Of a stretch of DNA of 64,000 nt, positions 1-7,528 are shown in pieces. This DNA is from Angustibacter sp049994355 (GTDB taxonomy: Bacteria; Actinomycetota; Actinomycetes; Actinomycetales; Angustibacteraceae). Positions within the stretch are counted from its first letter, which is position 1; each line of letters opens with the position of its first letter. The notes beneath the pieces were generated by a model that saw only the letters and a list, made by a program, of their open reading frames with translations, made no database searches and was not told where the DNA came from. The translations under genes were made by a program, and so were the position numbers. Location: NCBI RefSeq assembly GCF_049994355.1, contig NZ_CP188257.1, forward strand, positions 2,728,001 to 2,792,000, in the 5' to 3' direction.

Positions 1-1038
1 CTTGCCCCAGTCGACCGCGGCCTGCAGCACCCGGTCCCCCGGCAGGGACAGTTTCGTCCTGCCGGCCAGCTGCTTGCGGGCGGCGACCTTCGCCGCGAGC
101 GCGGCGTCGGGGTTGCGCAGCGTCTTGCGCAGCTCGTGCTGGGCTGCCGTCATCCCGTGGTCGGAGCCGGCGACAGCCAGCCACACGGTCTTCGAGGCGC
201 CGGGCGCCAGCTTCACGGAGTAGGTCAGCTGGCCGCCGACACCGTGGCCGAACGGGCCGTCGTCGCATTGCGACGGCTTGGGGTCGGCGGGCGCGCCGGG
301 TTCGGTCCCGGTGCAACGATGCCCCGGCTGCGGGCCCCAGAACCCGTCGCCGACCGCGCCCCAGTCAGGCTTGGCGGAGGTTCCGACGAGCGCCGCGTAG
401 TGGTGCGTCGGCGTGCCTGGCAGGGCGCCGTCGTCGGTGAACGCGAGGTTCTGCCCGGTGAACTGGCCGTGGTCAGGCAGGTTGTCCGACGCATTCGGCG
501 TCAGGCCACTGAAACCCCATGGGAACTGTCCCATCAGCTCGGAGCGGGCGTCGATTGACAGCTTCGCCGTCCGGGCTGCGCCGGGGTTGGTGATGGTCAG
601 GCCGAACAGCGCGCCGCGCGAGCCGTCCGGCACGAAATCGGTGCGCCGGACCTGCAGGCCGCTGGTGTCGGGCAACGCGTACCGCGTGTAGCCCTGGCCG
701 CTGGTGAAGGTCGTCGCCGGCCCGACCCACTGGTCGTCCAGCCCGAACCACACGCCGTCCAGGAGCTTCAGCGGCGGCGTCCACACACCGCCCATCTCGC
801 CCGTGATGTGCCAGCCGTTCGCATAGAACCGGCCGTCCTCGAAGCCGATCGAGTAGGCCCGCGTGCCGGCGGCGACCTCGCGCCGATCTTGCAGCCGGCT
901 GCTGGTCGACAGCTCCGGCCCGGACGGCGCAGGTCTGGCCGCCCCGGACGAGGCCGCGCTGGCCAGCCCCTGCCCCCAGATCGACATCGCGGCCATCACG
1001 AACACCGTGGCCGTCGTGGCCACGAACCTGCGAGACAT
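1..1038 (-). CDS. secreted glycosidase-like protein, C-terminus beyond window
   Basis: This is an open frame of 346 codons with no stop before the window edge, so the C-terminal part is missing. It starts at an ATG preceded by a GAAGGAG ribosome site. Residues 1-30 form a signal peptide (MSRR, then a hydrophobic run ending LASAAS), so the protein is exported. The mature N-terminus has a beta-rich pattern with segments YSIGFEDGRFYANGWH and GEMGGVWTPPLKLLDGVW. These resemble the N-terminal beta-sandwich of glycogen-debranching or GH63/GH15-like hydrolases. The catalytic (alpha/alpha)6 region would lie beyond the window, so the enzyme class is inferred from pattern only and the substrate is unknown. 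It lies downstream of, and on the same strand as, another secreted protein. Confidence 0.6.
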   Translation of the reverse strand, partial: MSRRFVATTATVFVMAAMSIWGQGLASAASSGAARPAPSGPELSTSSRLQDRREVAAGTRAYSIGFEDGRFYANGWHITGEMGGVWTPPLKLLDGVWFGLDDQWVGPATTFTSGQGYTRYALPDTSGLQVRRTDFVPDGSRGALFGLTITNPGAARTAKLSIDARSELMGQFPWGFSGLTPNASDNLPDHGQFTGQNLAFTDDGALPGTPTHHYAALVGTSAKPDWGAVGDGFWGPQPGHRCTGTEPGAPADPKPSQCDDGPFGHGVGGQLTYSVKLAPGASKTVWLAVAGSDHGMTAAQHELRKTLRNPDAALAAKVAARKQLAGRTKLSLPGDRVLQAAVDWGK

Positions 1039-1269
1039 GTGGCACTCCTTCATCAGCCGCGCAGCGGGCGAACCGGCGTCAATCCGGACAAACCTGCCGC
1101 CTTCGGCCGCACCTTCCCACAGGTGAGCCGGATTTGCGACCGCAACCACTGTCCGTGACCATCGAGGGTTACTCGGCACCCTCCACCACACCGGCATCGA
1201 GCCTCGGAATCCTTCGGGAATACGGGAACTGCCGAGCTGTGGCGTTGACCTAGCCGCATCGTTGCAGGG

Positions 1270-1317
1270 GTGGTTGCAGCGGACTGGTGGTGATCACCAC
1301 CAGTCCGCTGCAACCAC
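1270..1317. repeat. 48-bp perfect palindrome without loop
   Basis: The two 24-nt arms are exactly complementary and meet at a central TGATCA (1291-1296). Every pair from 1270/1317 to 1293/1294 was checked and none mismatches. It lies between the stop of the Calx-beta gene and the start of the secreted hydrolase gene on the same strand. It could extrude as a cruciform, form a second transcription stop or bind a dimeric protein. There is no oligo-T tract beside it. Confidence 0.9.
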
Positions 1318-1333
1318 GGCGCGCAGACGACGA

Positions 1334-1369
1334 CGCTGGGGCGCGGCCCGTGCGGGCCGCGCCCCAGCG
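1334..1369 (-). terminator. GC-rich hairpin after the Calx-beta gene
   Basis: A 17-bp perfect stem closes on a 2-nt loop (1351-1352), 23 nt beyond the stop codon of the upstream gene. The stem is almost all G:C and lacks a U tract, which is common for actinobacterial terminators. With the 48-bp palindrome 16 nt further on, it forms a double barrier to read-through. Confidence 0.7.
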
Positions 1370-1392
1370 CTGGGTGTTGCGGTCGGACCTCG

Positions 1393-3468
1393 TCAGCGGA
1401 TTCGGACGCTGGCCTTCGCCGACTCGTACGTGCCCGCGGACGTGGCCACCACGGCGGCCAGGGTCACGCTGCTGCCGACCTTGTAAGCCTTGGTCGGCTT
1501 CAAGGTGAGACGACCGCCGGCGTCCAGGGTGCCCTTGGCGACCAGCGTGTGCTTGCCGGTGGAGGCGACGGTGTACAGCGACACCGTCGACTTCGGCGCG
1601 GCCGACGTCGTGGTGACCGCGGCGCTCAGGTGGCCGCTGCCGGTGGCTGCGACCTTGATCCCGACGGTCCGGTCGTCGTTGACGATCGTGCCGGTCGCCT
1701 TCGCGTCGGCGATAGAGCCGTAGCTGGCGCCGGACAACGAAACCGCGAAGGTCTCGTTGGCCTCGCGGACCTTGTCACCGACGACCTTCACCGAGATGGC
1801 GCCCGTGGTCTTCCCCTTGGGGATGGTCACGGTGCCGGTGCGAGTGACGTAGTCGCTGCCGCCCTTGGCGGTGCCCGACGTCGTGGCGAAGTTGACGTTG
1901 ACGTCGTAGTCCGCCGGACCGTTGAGCGTGACCGGGAACACGGCGTTGACCGAGGAGTTGCCCTCGACGACGCGCGCGTCACCGATCGCGACCGTCGGCG
2001 GTACGACAGTCGGCTCCAGGTCGTACGACGTGCTGTTCAGCACAGAGCCGTTGCCCGCCGAGGCGGTCCCGATGACGACGTCGTCGAGGTAGTAGGCGCC
2101 GTTCATCTGCGACGTTCCGCCGCCGCCGACCTGGAAGGCGACGCCGCCACCGCCGGAGGGGTTCGCCACGATGGTGGCGTCCGGGTGCTCGGCGAGGAAC
2201 GCCTTGAGGGTGACCGCGTTCTCCGGGCCGGTGTCACCCGAGCCGATGCTCCACTTGCCGGAGCCGGCGTCCCACTTCTGCCAGGTGCCCTGCGCCACGG
2301 TCTGCTGCCCGGCGTTGTTGCCAGGGTAGAAGTACATCCGCTCGTCGTCGTTCAGGTCACCGTTGGTGTCGATGTTGACCCGCAGGTACACCGGCTGCTG
2401 CGGGGTCGCGTTGTCGGCGTCCGGCTGCTGCAGCGTGCTGAACGTCAGCTTGCTCAGGTCCCGCACGAGCATGCCGTCCAGAGCCGAGGTGCGCAGGCGC
2501 TCGACCCGGTTCGGGTTGCTGTCGTTGTTGAGCTCGAAGCGCATGCTGCCCAGGCCGTGCGGCGCCGTGCCCGCACCGCGGACGAACGACTGGTGCAGAG
2601 CCAGCGGGGTGCCGCTCACGTAGTCGTACGCCTGCTGGTCCCAGCCCTGCAGGTGCCCGGGCTCGACGGTCAGCGCCTTGGCGGGCGCGGCCGTGGTGCC
2701 GTTCAGGCCCAGGTCGTAGAGCGTCGTGGACTCACGGACGCCGACGATGACCCGGTCGACGAAGTACTCGCCGTTGATCTGCGAGTCCCCGTTGCCGGAG
2801 AGCGCGCCACCGGTCAGCAGCCCCAGGCCGCCGCCGTTGGAGTAGGAGTCGGAGTGCTCCGAGACGATGGTCGCCGTGGGGTTGGCGGCGACGTAGTCGT
2901 CCCAGCTCACAGTGGCGTGCGGGCCGGCGTCGCCGTCCTCGCTGAGACGACCGTTACGCACGTCCCAGTTCTGCCAGACGCCGTTGTCGATCGGCTGCTG
3001 ATCGGCGTTGTTGGCCGGGAAGAAGTACAGCTTGTGATCGCGCTCGCCATCGCCGTCGGTGTCGATCGCCAGTCGCATCGCGGACGGCTGCCGCGGGTCA
3101 GTGCCGGCCTTGGCCTGGGCGAACGTCGAGTACGCCAGCCGCGAGATGTCAGCCAGGTGGGTCTCGTCGAAGTCAGTGGTCCGGTAGATCTCGGCCTGCG
3201 CGGTGGACTCGCCGATGGTGATCTGGTGGCTACCGGTCCCGAACGGCGCGCGCCCCGGGCCCTGAACGTCGCTCTCGCGCGGGGTCAGGTGGCCGTTGCC
3301 GCCGCCGTCGAACGCCTCGAACGCCTGCGCCTTCCAGCTGCTGCCGTCGCGAACGGAGTCGGAGGGGGTCGCGGCCGCGAACGCGGAGCCGGCGCCGAGG
3401 CCAATGCCGGACACGGTCACAGCAGCTGCGATCGCAGCGCCGATGCCCGCCTTGTTGATGCACTTCAC
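1393..3468 (-). CDS. secreted duplicated-domain protein with Calx-beta domain
   Basis: A 691-aa exported protein of unknown role. Residues 1-32 are a signal peptide (hydrophobic core, AFAAA end). Residues 66-253 and 283-484 are an internal duplication. Both copies carry GxAPxGxGSxxx, a [IV]DT[DN]GD calcium-loop-like stretch (135-140, 366-371), YF[FY]P[AG]NNA (148-155, 379-386), W[QN]xWD and a [DQ][SM][NQ]xxYxxDxVI[VI]G end. Residues 492-599 match a Calx-beta domain (VVEGNSS, GTAxxGxDY, VNDD). Residues 600-691 form a beta-rich tail like an Ig-type C-terminal module. The acidic loops suggest calcium binding. Start is GTG after GGGAGA. There is no sortase motif or transmembrane anchor at the C-terminus, so release or adhesion through the tail is possible. 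No function is assigned. Confidence 0.85.
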   Translation of the reverse strand: MKCINKAGIGAAIAAAVTVSGIGLGAGSAFAAATPSDSVRDGSSWKAQAFEAFDGGGNGHLTPRESDVQGPGRAPFGTGSHQITIGESTAQAEIYRTTDFDETHLADISRLAYSTFAQAKAGTDPRQPSAMRLAIDTDGDGERDHKLYFFPANNADQQPIDNGVWQNWDVRNGRLSEDGDAGPHATVSWDDYVAANPTATIVSEHSDSYSNGGGLGLLTGGALSGNGDSQINGEYFVDRVIVGVRESTTLYDLGLNGTTAAPAKALTVEPGHLQGWDQQAYDYVSGTPLALHQSFVRGAGTAPHGLGSMRFELNNDSNPNRVERLRTSALDGMLVRDLSKLTFSTLQQPDADNATPQQPVYLRVNIDTNGDLNDDERMYFYPGNNAGQQTVAQGTWQKWDAGSGKWSIGSGDTGPENAVTLKAFLAEHPDATIVANPSGGGGVAFQVGGGGTSQMNGAYYLDDVVIGTASAGNGSVLNSTSYDLEPTVVPPTVAIGDARVVEGNSSVNAVFPVTLNGPADYDVNVNFATTSGTAKGGSDYVTRTGTVTIPKGKTTGAISVKVVGDKVREANETFAVSLSGASYGSIADAKATGTIVNDDRTVGIKVAATGSGHLSAAVTTTSAAPKSTVSLYTVASTGKHTLVAKGTLDAGGRLTLKPTKAYKVGSSVTLAAVVATSAGTYESAKASVRIR

Positions 3469-3491
3469 TTAGGTGTCTCCCGTAGTTCCTC

Positions 3492-3513
3492 AGCGCCGCC
3501 GAGTCGCGGCGCT
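3492..3513 (-). promoter_or_regulatory. hairpin in the 5' leader of the Calx-beta gene
   Basis: AGCGCCGC and GCGGCGCT pair as an 8-bp stem with a 6-nt loop, 23 nt upstream of the GTG start. It may affect translation or mark the 3' side of the promoter region. No known riboswitch is recognised. Confidence 0.3.
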
Positions 3514-3603
3514 CTTCTGGACTTCGGTGTTTGCGGGCAGACGCCCCTAGGGACCTATGTCACCTGATCCCCGCGGACTGTCACTGATTGCGTCGGCACC
3601 CGA

Positions 3604-3625
3604 AGTGACACCGCGTGGTGTCGCT
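3604..3625 (-). terminator. hairpin overlapping the LuxR-type regulator stop
   Basis: AGTGACACC and GGTGTCGCT flank a GCGT loop (one G:T pair) and run into the TAG stop codon of the regulator. It lies between this gene and the same-strand secreted-protein gene, so it probably separates the two transcripts. Confidence 0.45.
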
Positions 3626-4274
3626 AGCGCGGGTTGTCCATCGCCTCCGCCTGCAGGGCCATGGCTATCACCTGTGCCCGTCGCTGGACCCCGAGCTTGG
3701 CCATCAGCCGCGTGACGTAGTTGCGCACGGTTCCGTGTGCGAGCCGCAACCGTTCGGCGATCTCGGCATTTCTCAGCCCCTGCCCGATCAGCTCGAAGAT
3801 CTCACGCTCCAGCGGCGTCAGGCTCGCAACTGGACCAGTCCCCCGCTCCCGCTCGCGCCGCAGCAATGCGCGCAGCACATCCGCCGGAGCGACCGTCTCG
3901 CCGCGGGCCGCCCTCAGCAGGGCGTCGTCGAAGCCCGCCTGGTCCAGGTACACCGTCGTCACGCCGGCGGCCCCCGCGTCCAGAGCCTCGGCGAGCAAGG
4001 TGACGTCGCACGTGCTGGAGAGCACCAGGGCACGCGTGCCCGGCAGCTGTGGGAGGAGCGTGCGGCACAGCTCTGTGCCGGAGGTGTCTGGCAGGAGCTG
4101 GGTGGGCAGGAGCAGGTCGATGGGCGTGTGCGGCACCAATGCAAGAGCCTGCGCACCGCTGGAGCACTGCCCGACGACTTCGAAGGCGTCTTCGGCGTCG
4201 AACACATCGACGAGGAGTTCGCGAATGGCTTCCGCATGTGAGACGAAGAAGAGTCTGATCGGATGGCCCACCAC
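3624..4274 (-). CDS. LuxR-family response regulator with degenerate receiver
   Basis: A 216-aa two-domain regulator. Residues 5-120 follow the receiver fold and residues about 148-213 are a LuxR-type helix-turn-helix (LTPLEREIFELIGQGLRNAE, then TVRNYVTRLMAKLG), which would bind DNA as a dimer. The receiver lacks the phosphorylation chemistry. The acidic pair after the first beta-strand is Ser12-His13, and the position of the phospho-accepting Asp appears to be Thr58 (in LLLPTQLLP). No histidine kinase gene lies nearby. It is therefore likely an orphan, phosphorylation-independent regulator. It is divergent from the VOC gene and upstream of the secreted proteins, which are possible targets by position only. 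Confidence 0.8.
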   Translation of the reverse strand: MVGHPIRLFFVSHAEAIRELLVDVFDAEDAFEVVGQCSSGAQALALVPHTPIDLLLPTQLLPDTSGTELCRTLLPQLPGTRALVLSSTCDVTLLAEALDAGAAGVTTVYLDQAGFDDALLRAARGETVAPADVLRALLRRERERGTGPVASLTPLEREIFELIGQGLRNAEIAERLRLAHGTVRNYVTRLMAKLGVQRRAQVIAMALQAEAMDNPR

Positions 4275-4408
4275 TGGAGTGTCCCACCGCCTGAGGCGCC
4301 ACGAACATCCACAGATTCAGTTGAGCCTTCAACCGCGTCCCGTGATGATCGTCCGCTCATGGCTGGGACATGACCACTATCCGGGAGAAGATCGTCCGGA
4401 ATGAGCTC

Positions 4409-4414
4409 TACAGT
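4409..4414 (+). promoter_or_regulatory. -10 box TACAGT, leaderless-type
   Basis: TACAGT lies 7 nt before the ATG at 4422. This fits an actinobacterial -10 element that starts transcription at the start codon, and favours 4422 over the ATG at 4401. Confidence 0.5.
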
Positions 4415-4421
4415 GCCGGGC

Positions 4422-5606
4422 ATGACAGAGATCGGAACGGACTGGCGGGCGGTCGATGGCGTTGCGACAGCATGGTTCGACGCGCCTTCGCTGATCGCGG
4501 GGGCTGCGCTGGCCGGGCGCATCGTGGAGCTGTCGGCCGAGATCGTGGTCGACCTGCGCGCGACAGGCTTGCGGGTGCGCCTCGACTCAGACGAGCACGC
4601 CGAGGCGGTGTCGGCGGCCGCGCAGGATCTCGGGCTGCCGGCAAGCCCTGCCGTGCTGCAGCAGCTGAGCGTCGTGTTCGAATCCGCGAACCCGTCTGGG
4701 GTGAGGTGGTTCTGGCAGCGCGTGCTGGACTACGCGCCTGGGGAGGACGGCGGATTGGCGGATCCGTTGCACCGCGACCCCGCGATACGGATCCGGCAGT
4801 CGACCGAACCACGGCCGTTGCGAAACCGCATCCACCTCGACGTGGTGCGGCCGGCCGCGGCGGTCGAGCAGGCGAGTCTTGGTCAGGCATCGGGACCGTT
4901 CGGGGTCTGTCACACCGACCCCGACGGCAACGAGGTCGACCTGGTGCCGGGCGCGGCGCTCGGCGAGAGGATCGAGACTGCCGACTGGCGGGCGGTGTTC
5001 AGCGCGATGGCGTGCTACCGCATCACCTCGCCGACGCAGCAGCGTGACCTGGCCGCCGCAGCAGCGGCGCTGGCCGACGACACTGGCTTCCCGCTGCTGG
5101 TCGACCTGCGCCCCGGGCTCGTGATCATCGACAGCGGTAAGGACCAGTCGGAGGACGACGCCCACGGCCTCGAGCTCGACTTCACCGACCTCGCCGCAAA
5201 CCTCCAGACCGCCGCCCGCGAACTAGGGGCCACTGCGGATCCGGGGCTGCCGCGCTTCGCTCAGCTCTTCCTCGACGCCGCCGACGTCGCCGCGGTCCGC
5301 GCGTTCTGGGTCGCCGCACTCGGATACAGCCACGACCGACGAGCCGGGGTCAGCGACATCCACGATCCACGGCGGCTGAACCCGGTGCTGCTGTTCCAAG
5401 AGCTCGACGCTTCGGAGGTGGAGCGGCGCCGGCAGCGCAACCGCATCTACTTCGAGCTCGCCGTGCCGTCGGACCTCGCGCAGACGCGCCTCGCCAGGAC
5501 CGTCGCAGCCGGTGGCCGGCTCGTTGACGAGTCGGAGGATCGCTGGCGGGTCGCCGACCCCGAAGGCAACGAAATGGTGATCGTCAGTGGGGCACGCCAC
5601 GCTTGA
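4422..5606 (+). CDS. tandem VOC/glyoxalase-like protein
   Basis: A 394-aa protein made of two similar halves. Each half starts with [TA]DWRAV, continues with a region that looks like a small alpha/beta (pterin-dehydratase-like) module, and ends in a glyoxalase/VOC module. The VOC modules share RNRI[HY] followed by beta-strands, and DP[DE]GNE followed by a hydrophobic strand and G. The DPxGNE signature is typical of VOC superfamily proteins that act on diverse small molecules. Metal ligands cannot be assigned with confidence, and the substrate is unknown. I chose the ATG that follows the -10 box; an in-frame ATG at 4401 would add seven residues. It precedes the DyP cluster on the same strand but is about 200 bp from it. 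Confidence 0.75.
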   Translation: MTEIGTDWRAVDGVATAWFDAPSLIAGAALAGRIVELSAEIVVDLRATGLRVRLDSDEHAEAVSAAAQDLGLPASPAVLQQLSVVFESANPSGVRWFWQRVLDYAPGEDGGLADPLHRDPAIRIRQSTEPRPLRNRIHLDVVRPAAAVEQASLGQASGPFGVCHTDPDGNEVDLVPGAALGERIETADWRAVFSAMACYRITSPTQQRDLAAAAAALADDTGFPLLVDLRPGLVIIDSGKDQSEDDAHGLELDFTDLAANLQTAARELGATADPGLPRFAQLFLDAADVAAVRAFWVAALGYSHDRRAGVSDIHDPRRLNPVLLFQELDASEVERRRQRNRIYFELAVPSDLAQTRLARTVAAGGRLVDESEDRWRVADPEGNEMVIVSGARHA

Positions 5607-5807
5607 ACGCCAGGGACGACGCGCCGCATGACGACGGTGATGGGTGCGCTGCCGCGTGGTGGCACCTGTTGCCACGCCTCACCCGGGACGGGCGAGGCGC
5701 TAAATCAAACGCGCGACCTACCATCCGAGAACGGGCCGCGAGTCCGGAACGGGCGCCAGCAGGCAATGGCACTCGGCGCGGCCCCCACGACTCGGCAACG
5801 GAGGCAG

Positions 5808-6353
5808 ATGGTGGCACCTGAGCAGGCATCCCGCCCTGGCCTGAGCGTGGGTCCGACGAGCGAGTTCAGCCTCTTCTTTCGCGTCAAGCAGGGCGAAGGC
5901 CAGACCCTGCGGACGGCTCTGCGCGATCTTCAGGACACTCCCGGCTATCGGCCTGGGGACTACGACATGGCGGTCCAGTCGATCCACGAGGCGAGGTTCG
6001 TGCTGTTCGACGGCGACACCCGCCTGGCGTTCATCACCAGTTTTGACGGGCCGTGGGATGCCTACATGGAGGACTTCTTCACATCCGGGCCGACGCTGAC
6101 CCTGTTCGACGTGATCTTCCGGCACACGGAAGGCTACGACGGACTGCCCGATCTGGCGGCGGTGAAGGACTTCGTCCTCAGCGCGGAGCAGACCGCAGCG
6201 GCCTACGCCCGCAACTACGGCGGCACAGTCAAGGAGATCCGCAAGGCGCAGCGGGTCAACGCCGCCTTCCAGCAGGTGCTCGACCATCCGGACGCAGCGC
6301 AGGCGCTCGAGCACCCCGCGTTGAGGCCCCTGCTCGACGAGGCAGCCGACTGA
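5808..6353 (+). CDS. unknown 181-aa protein, first gene of DyP-peroxidase cluster
   Basis: I do not recognise a named family. The protein is soluble, has no signal peptide and alternates strands and helices: FSLFFRVKQG, then a helix, ARFVLFDGDTRLAFITSFDG, then PWDAYMEDFF. This reads like a ferredoxin-like alpha+beta barrel, the same general fold as DyP peroxidases. GGAGG lies 3 nt before the chosen ATG; an in-frame ATG at 5766 would add 14 residues. The stop is 5 nt from the DUF4331 start, so the two are almost certainly co-transcribed. It may be a partner or accessory subunit of the peroxidase. That is inference from fold impression and position. Confidence 0.65.
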   Translation: MVAPEQASRPGLSVGPTSEFSLFFRVKQGEGQTLRTALRDLQDTPGYRPGDYDMAVQSIHEARFVLFDGDTRLAFITSFDGPWDAYMEDFFTSGPTLTLFDVIFRHTEGYDGLPDLAAVKDFVLSAEQTAAAYARNYGGTVKEIRKAQRVNAAFQQVLDHPDAAQALEHPALRPLLDEAAD

Positions 6354-6358
6354 CGCCT

Positions 6359-7495
6359 ATGTCGGACCACATCTCCGGCCCTCGCGCCTTGGCGGACCCC
6401 ATAGCGGACATCACAGATGTGTATGCCTTCCCCAGCCCGCAGAGCCCCGGACATCTCGTGCTGGTGATGAACACGCTTCCCTTTGCGCCACCGAACGCCT
6501 CGTTCTCGGACGGGCTGGTCTATCGCTTCAGGTTGCGCCCTGTTGCTGCGGCAAACGGCGATGACGGGTCGCTGCTGACCACCGCGGAGCAGGAGTTCGT
6601 GTTCGACTGCGTCTTCTCAGCACCAGCAGCGGAGCCGGCCGGCGGAGGCCAAGCTGCTCAGGAAGGTACGTGCACCACACCGGGAGGCCAGTCCGTCACG
6701 TTCCGGGTGAACGAGCCGGACGGCGTCGCCAGCCACGGGGTTCGCGCGTTCGCCGGCGTTCGCTGGGACCCGTTCATCATGGATGCTCCGGCCGCACTGA
6801 AGACCATCGCGACCGGCGAGCTGTCGTTCACCGATCCAAGCTCGATCTACCTTGACGGCAAGAACGTCCTCGGGCTCGTCCTGGAGGTCGACCTCGCGCT
6901 ACTTCCAGGCGCCGACCTGGTCGCGGTGATCGCCGAGACGCTCACGCGCGGGACGATCAACGTCCGCATCGAACGGGTGGGGCGCCCGGAGGTCAAGAAC
7001 ATGATGCTCGCGCCCAAGCAGTTCGATGCAGTCAACCGGGACCTGGAGATCCGCGACCTCTACAACATGGAGGATGCCTTCGTGCTAGGCGAGACCTACC
7101 GCGGCGCCTACGTTGCGCGCCTGGACGCCAACCTGGCCTTCTGGGACGGGCTCGACGGCAAGACCGACTGGCCGGCCGGGGACGGGGGCCGTCACCCGCT
7201 GACCGACCTGGTGCTGGCGGACTTCCTGGTCGTCGACGTCACGAAGCCGTACGTCGAGCAGGGTTCGTTCCTCGAGATCGAGCTGGCCACCCGACGCGGG
7301 GAGCTGCACCGCACCTGCGGTGGCCGGACCCTGAACGACGACGTGATGGACACGATCTTCACCCAGCTGGTGAACGGCGGGGACGGCCCGGTCATCCGCG
7401 ACGGAGTCGACCGCTCCAGCCGGCCGGCCTCGCTCACCTTCCCCTATCTGGCACCGCCGAACCCTGATCCGCCGGCGCTCCCGGCGCACCACTGA
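6359..7495 (+). CDS. DUF4331 family protein
   Basis: A 378-aa protein starting MSDHISGPRALADPIADITD. The segment DITDVYAFPSP followed by LVLVMNTLPFAPP is the N-terminal hallmark of DUF4331, a beta-rich family of unknown function often found near peroxidases and secreted proteins. There is no signal peptide here, so it appears cytoplasmic. The frame is open further upstream, but that part reads as out-of-frame sequence of the preceding gene. The ATG begins 5 nt after the upstream stop and 33 nt separate it from the DyP gene, consistent with one operon. A structural or stabilising role for the neighbouring enzymes is possible but unproven. Confidence 0.8.
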   Translation: MSDHISGPRALADPIADITDVYAFPSPQSPGHLVLVMNTLPFAPPNASFSDGLVYRFRLRPVAAANGDDGSLLTTAEQEFVFDCVFSAPAAEPAGGGQAAQEGTCTTPGGQSVTFRVNEPDGVASHGVRAFAGVRWDPFIMDAPAALKTIATGELSFTDPSSIYLDGKNVLGLVLEVDLALLPGADLVAVIAETLTRGTINVRIERVGRPEVKNMMLAPKQFDAVNRDLEIRDLYNMEDAFVLGETYRGAYVARLDANLAFWDGLDGKTDWPAGDGGRHPLTDLVLADFLVVDVTKPYVEQGSFLEIELATRRGELHRTCGGRTLNDDVMDTIFTQLVNGGDGPVIRDGVDRSSRPASLTFPYLAPPNPDPPALPAHH

Positions 7496-7528
7496 CCCGC
7501 GGGATGCGCAGAGAAGGGATGTGACGTC

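Noticed and set aside
473..1045. 190-codon frame on the same strand as the partial secreted hydrolase
   Set aside because: It is the +1 frame; the neighbouring frame has a signal peptide, ribosome site and sensible protein text to the window edge.
1549..3567. 672-codon open frame antisense to the Calx-beta gene
   Set aside because: Low-complexity Arg/Gly/Val composition; the opposite strand has a signal peptide and recognisable domains.
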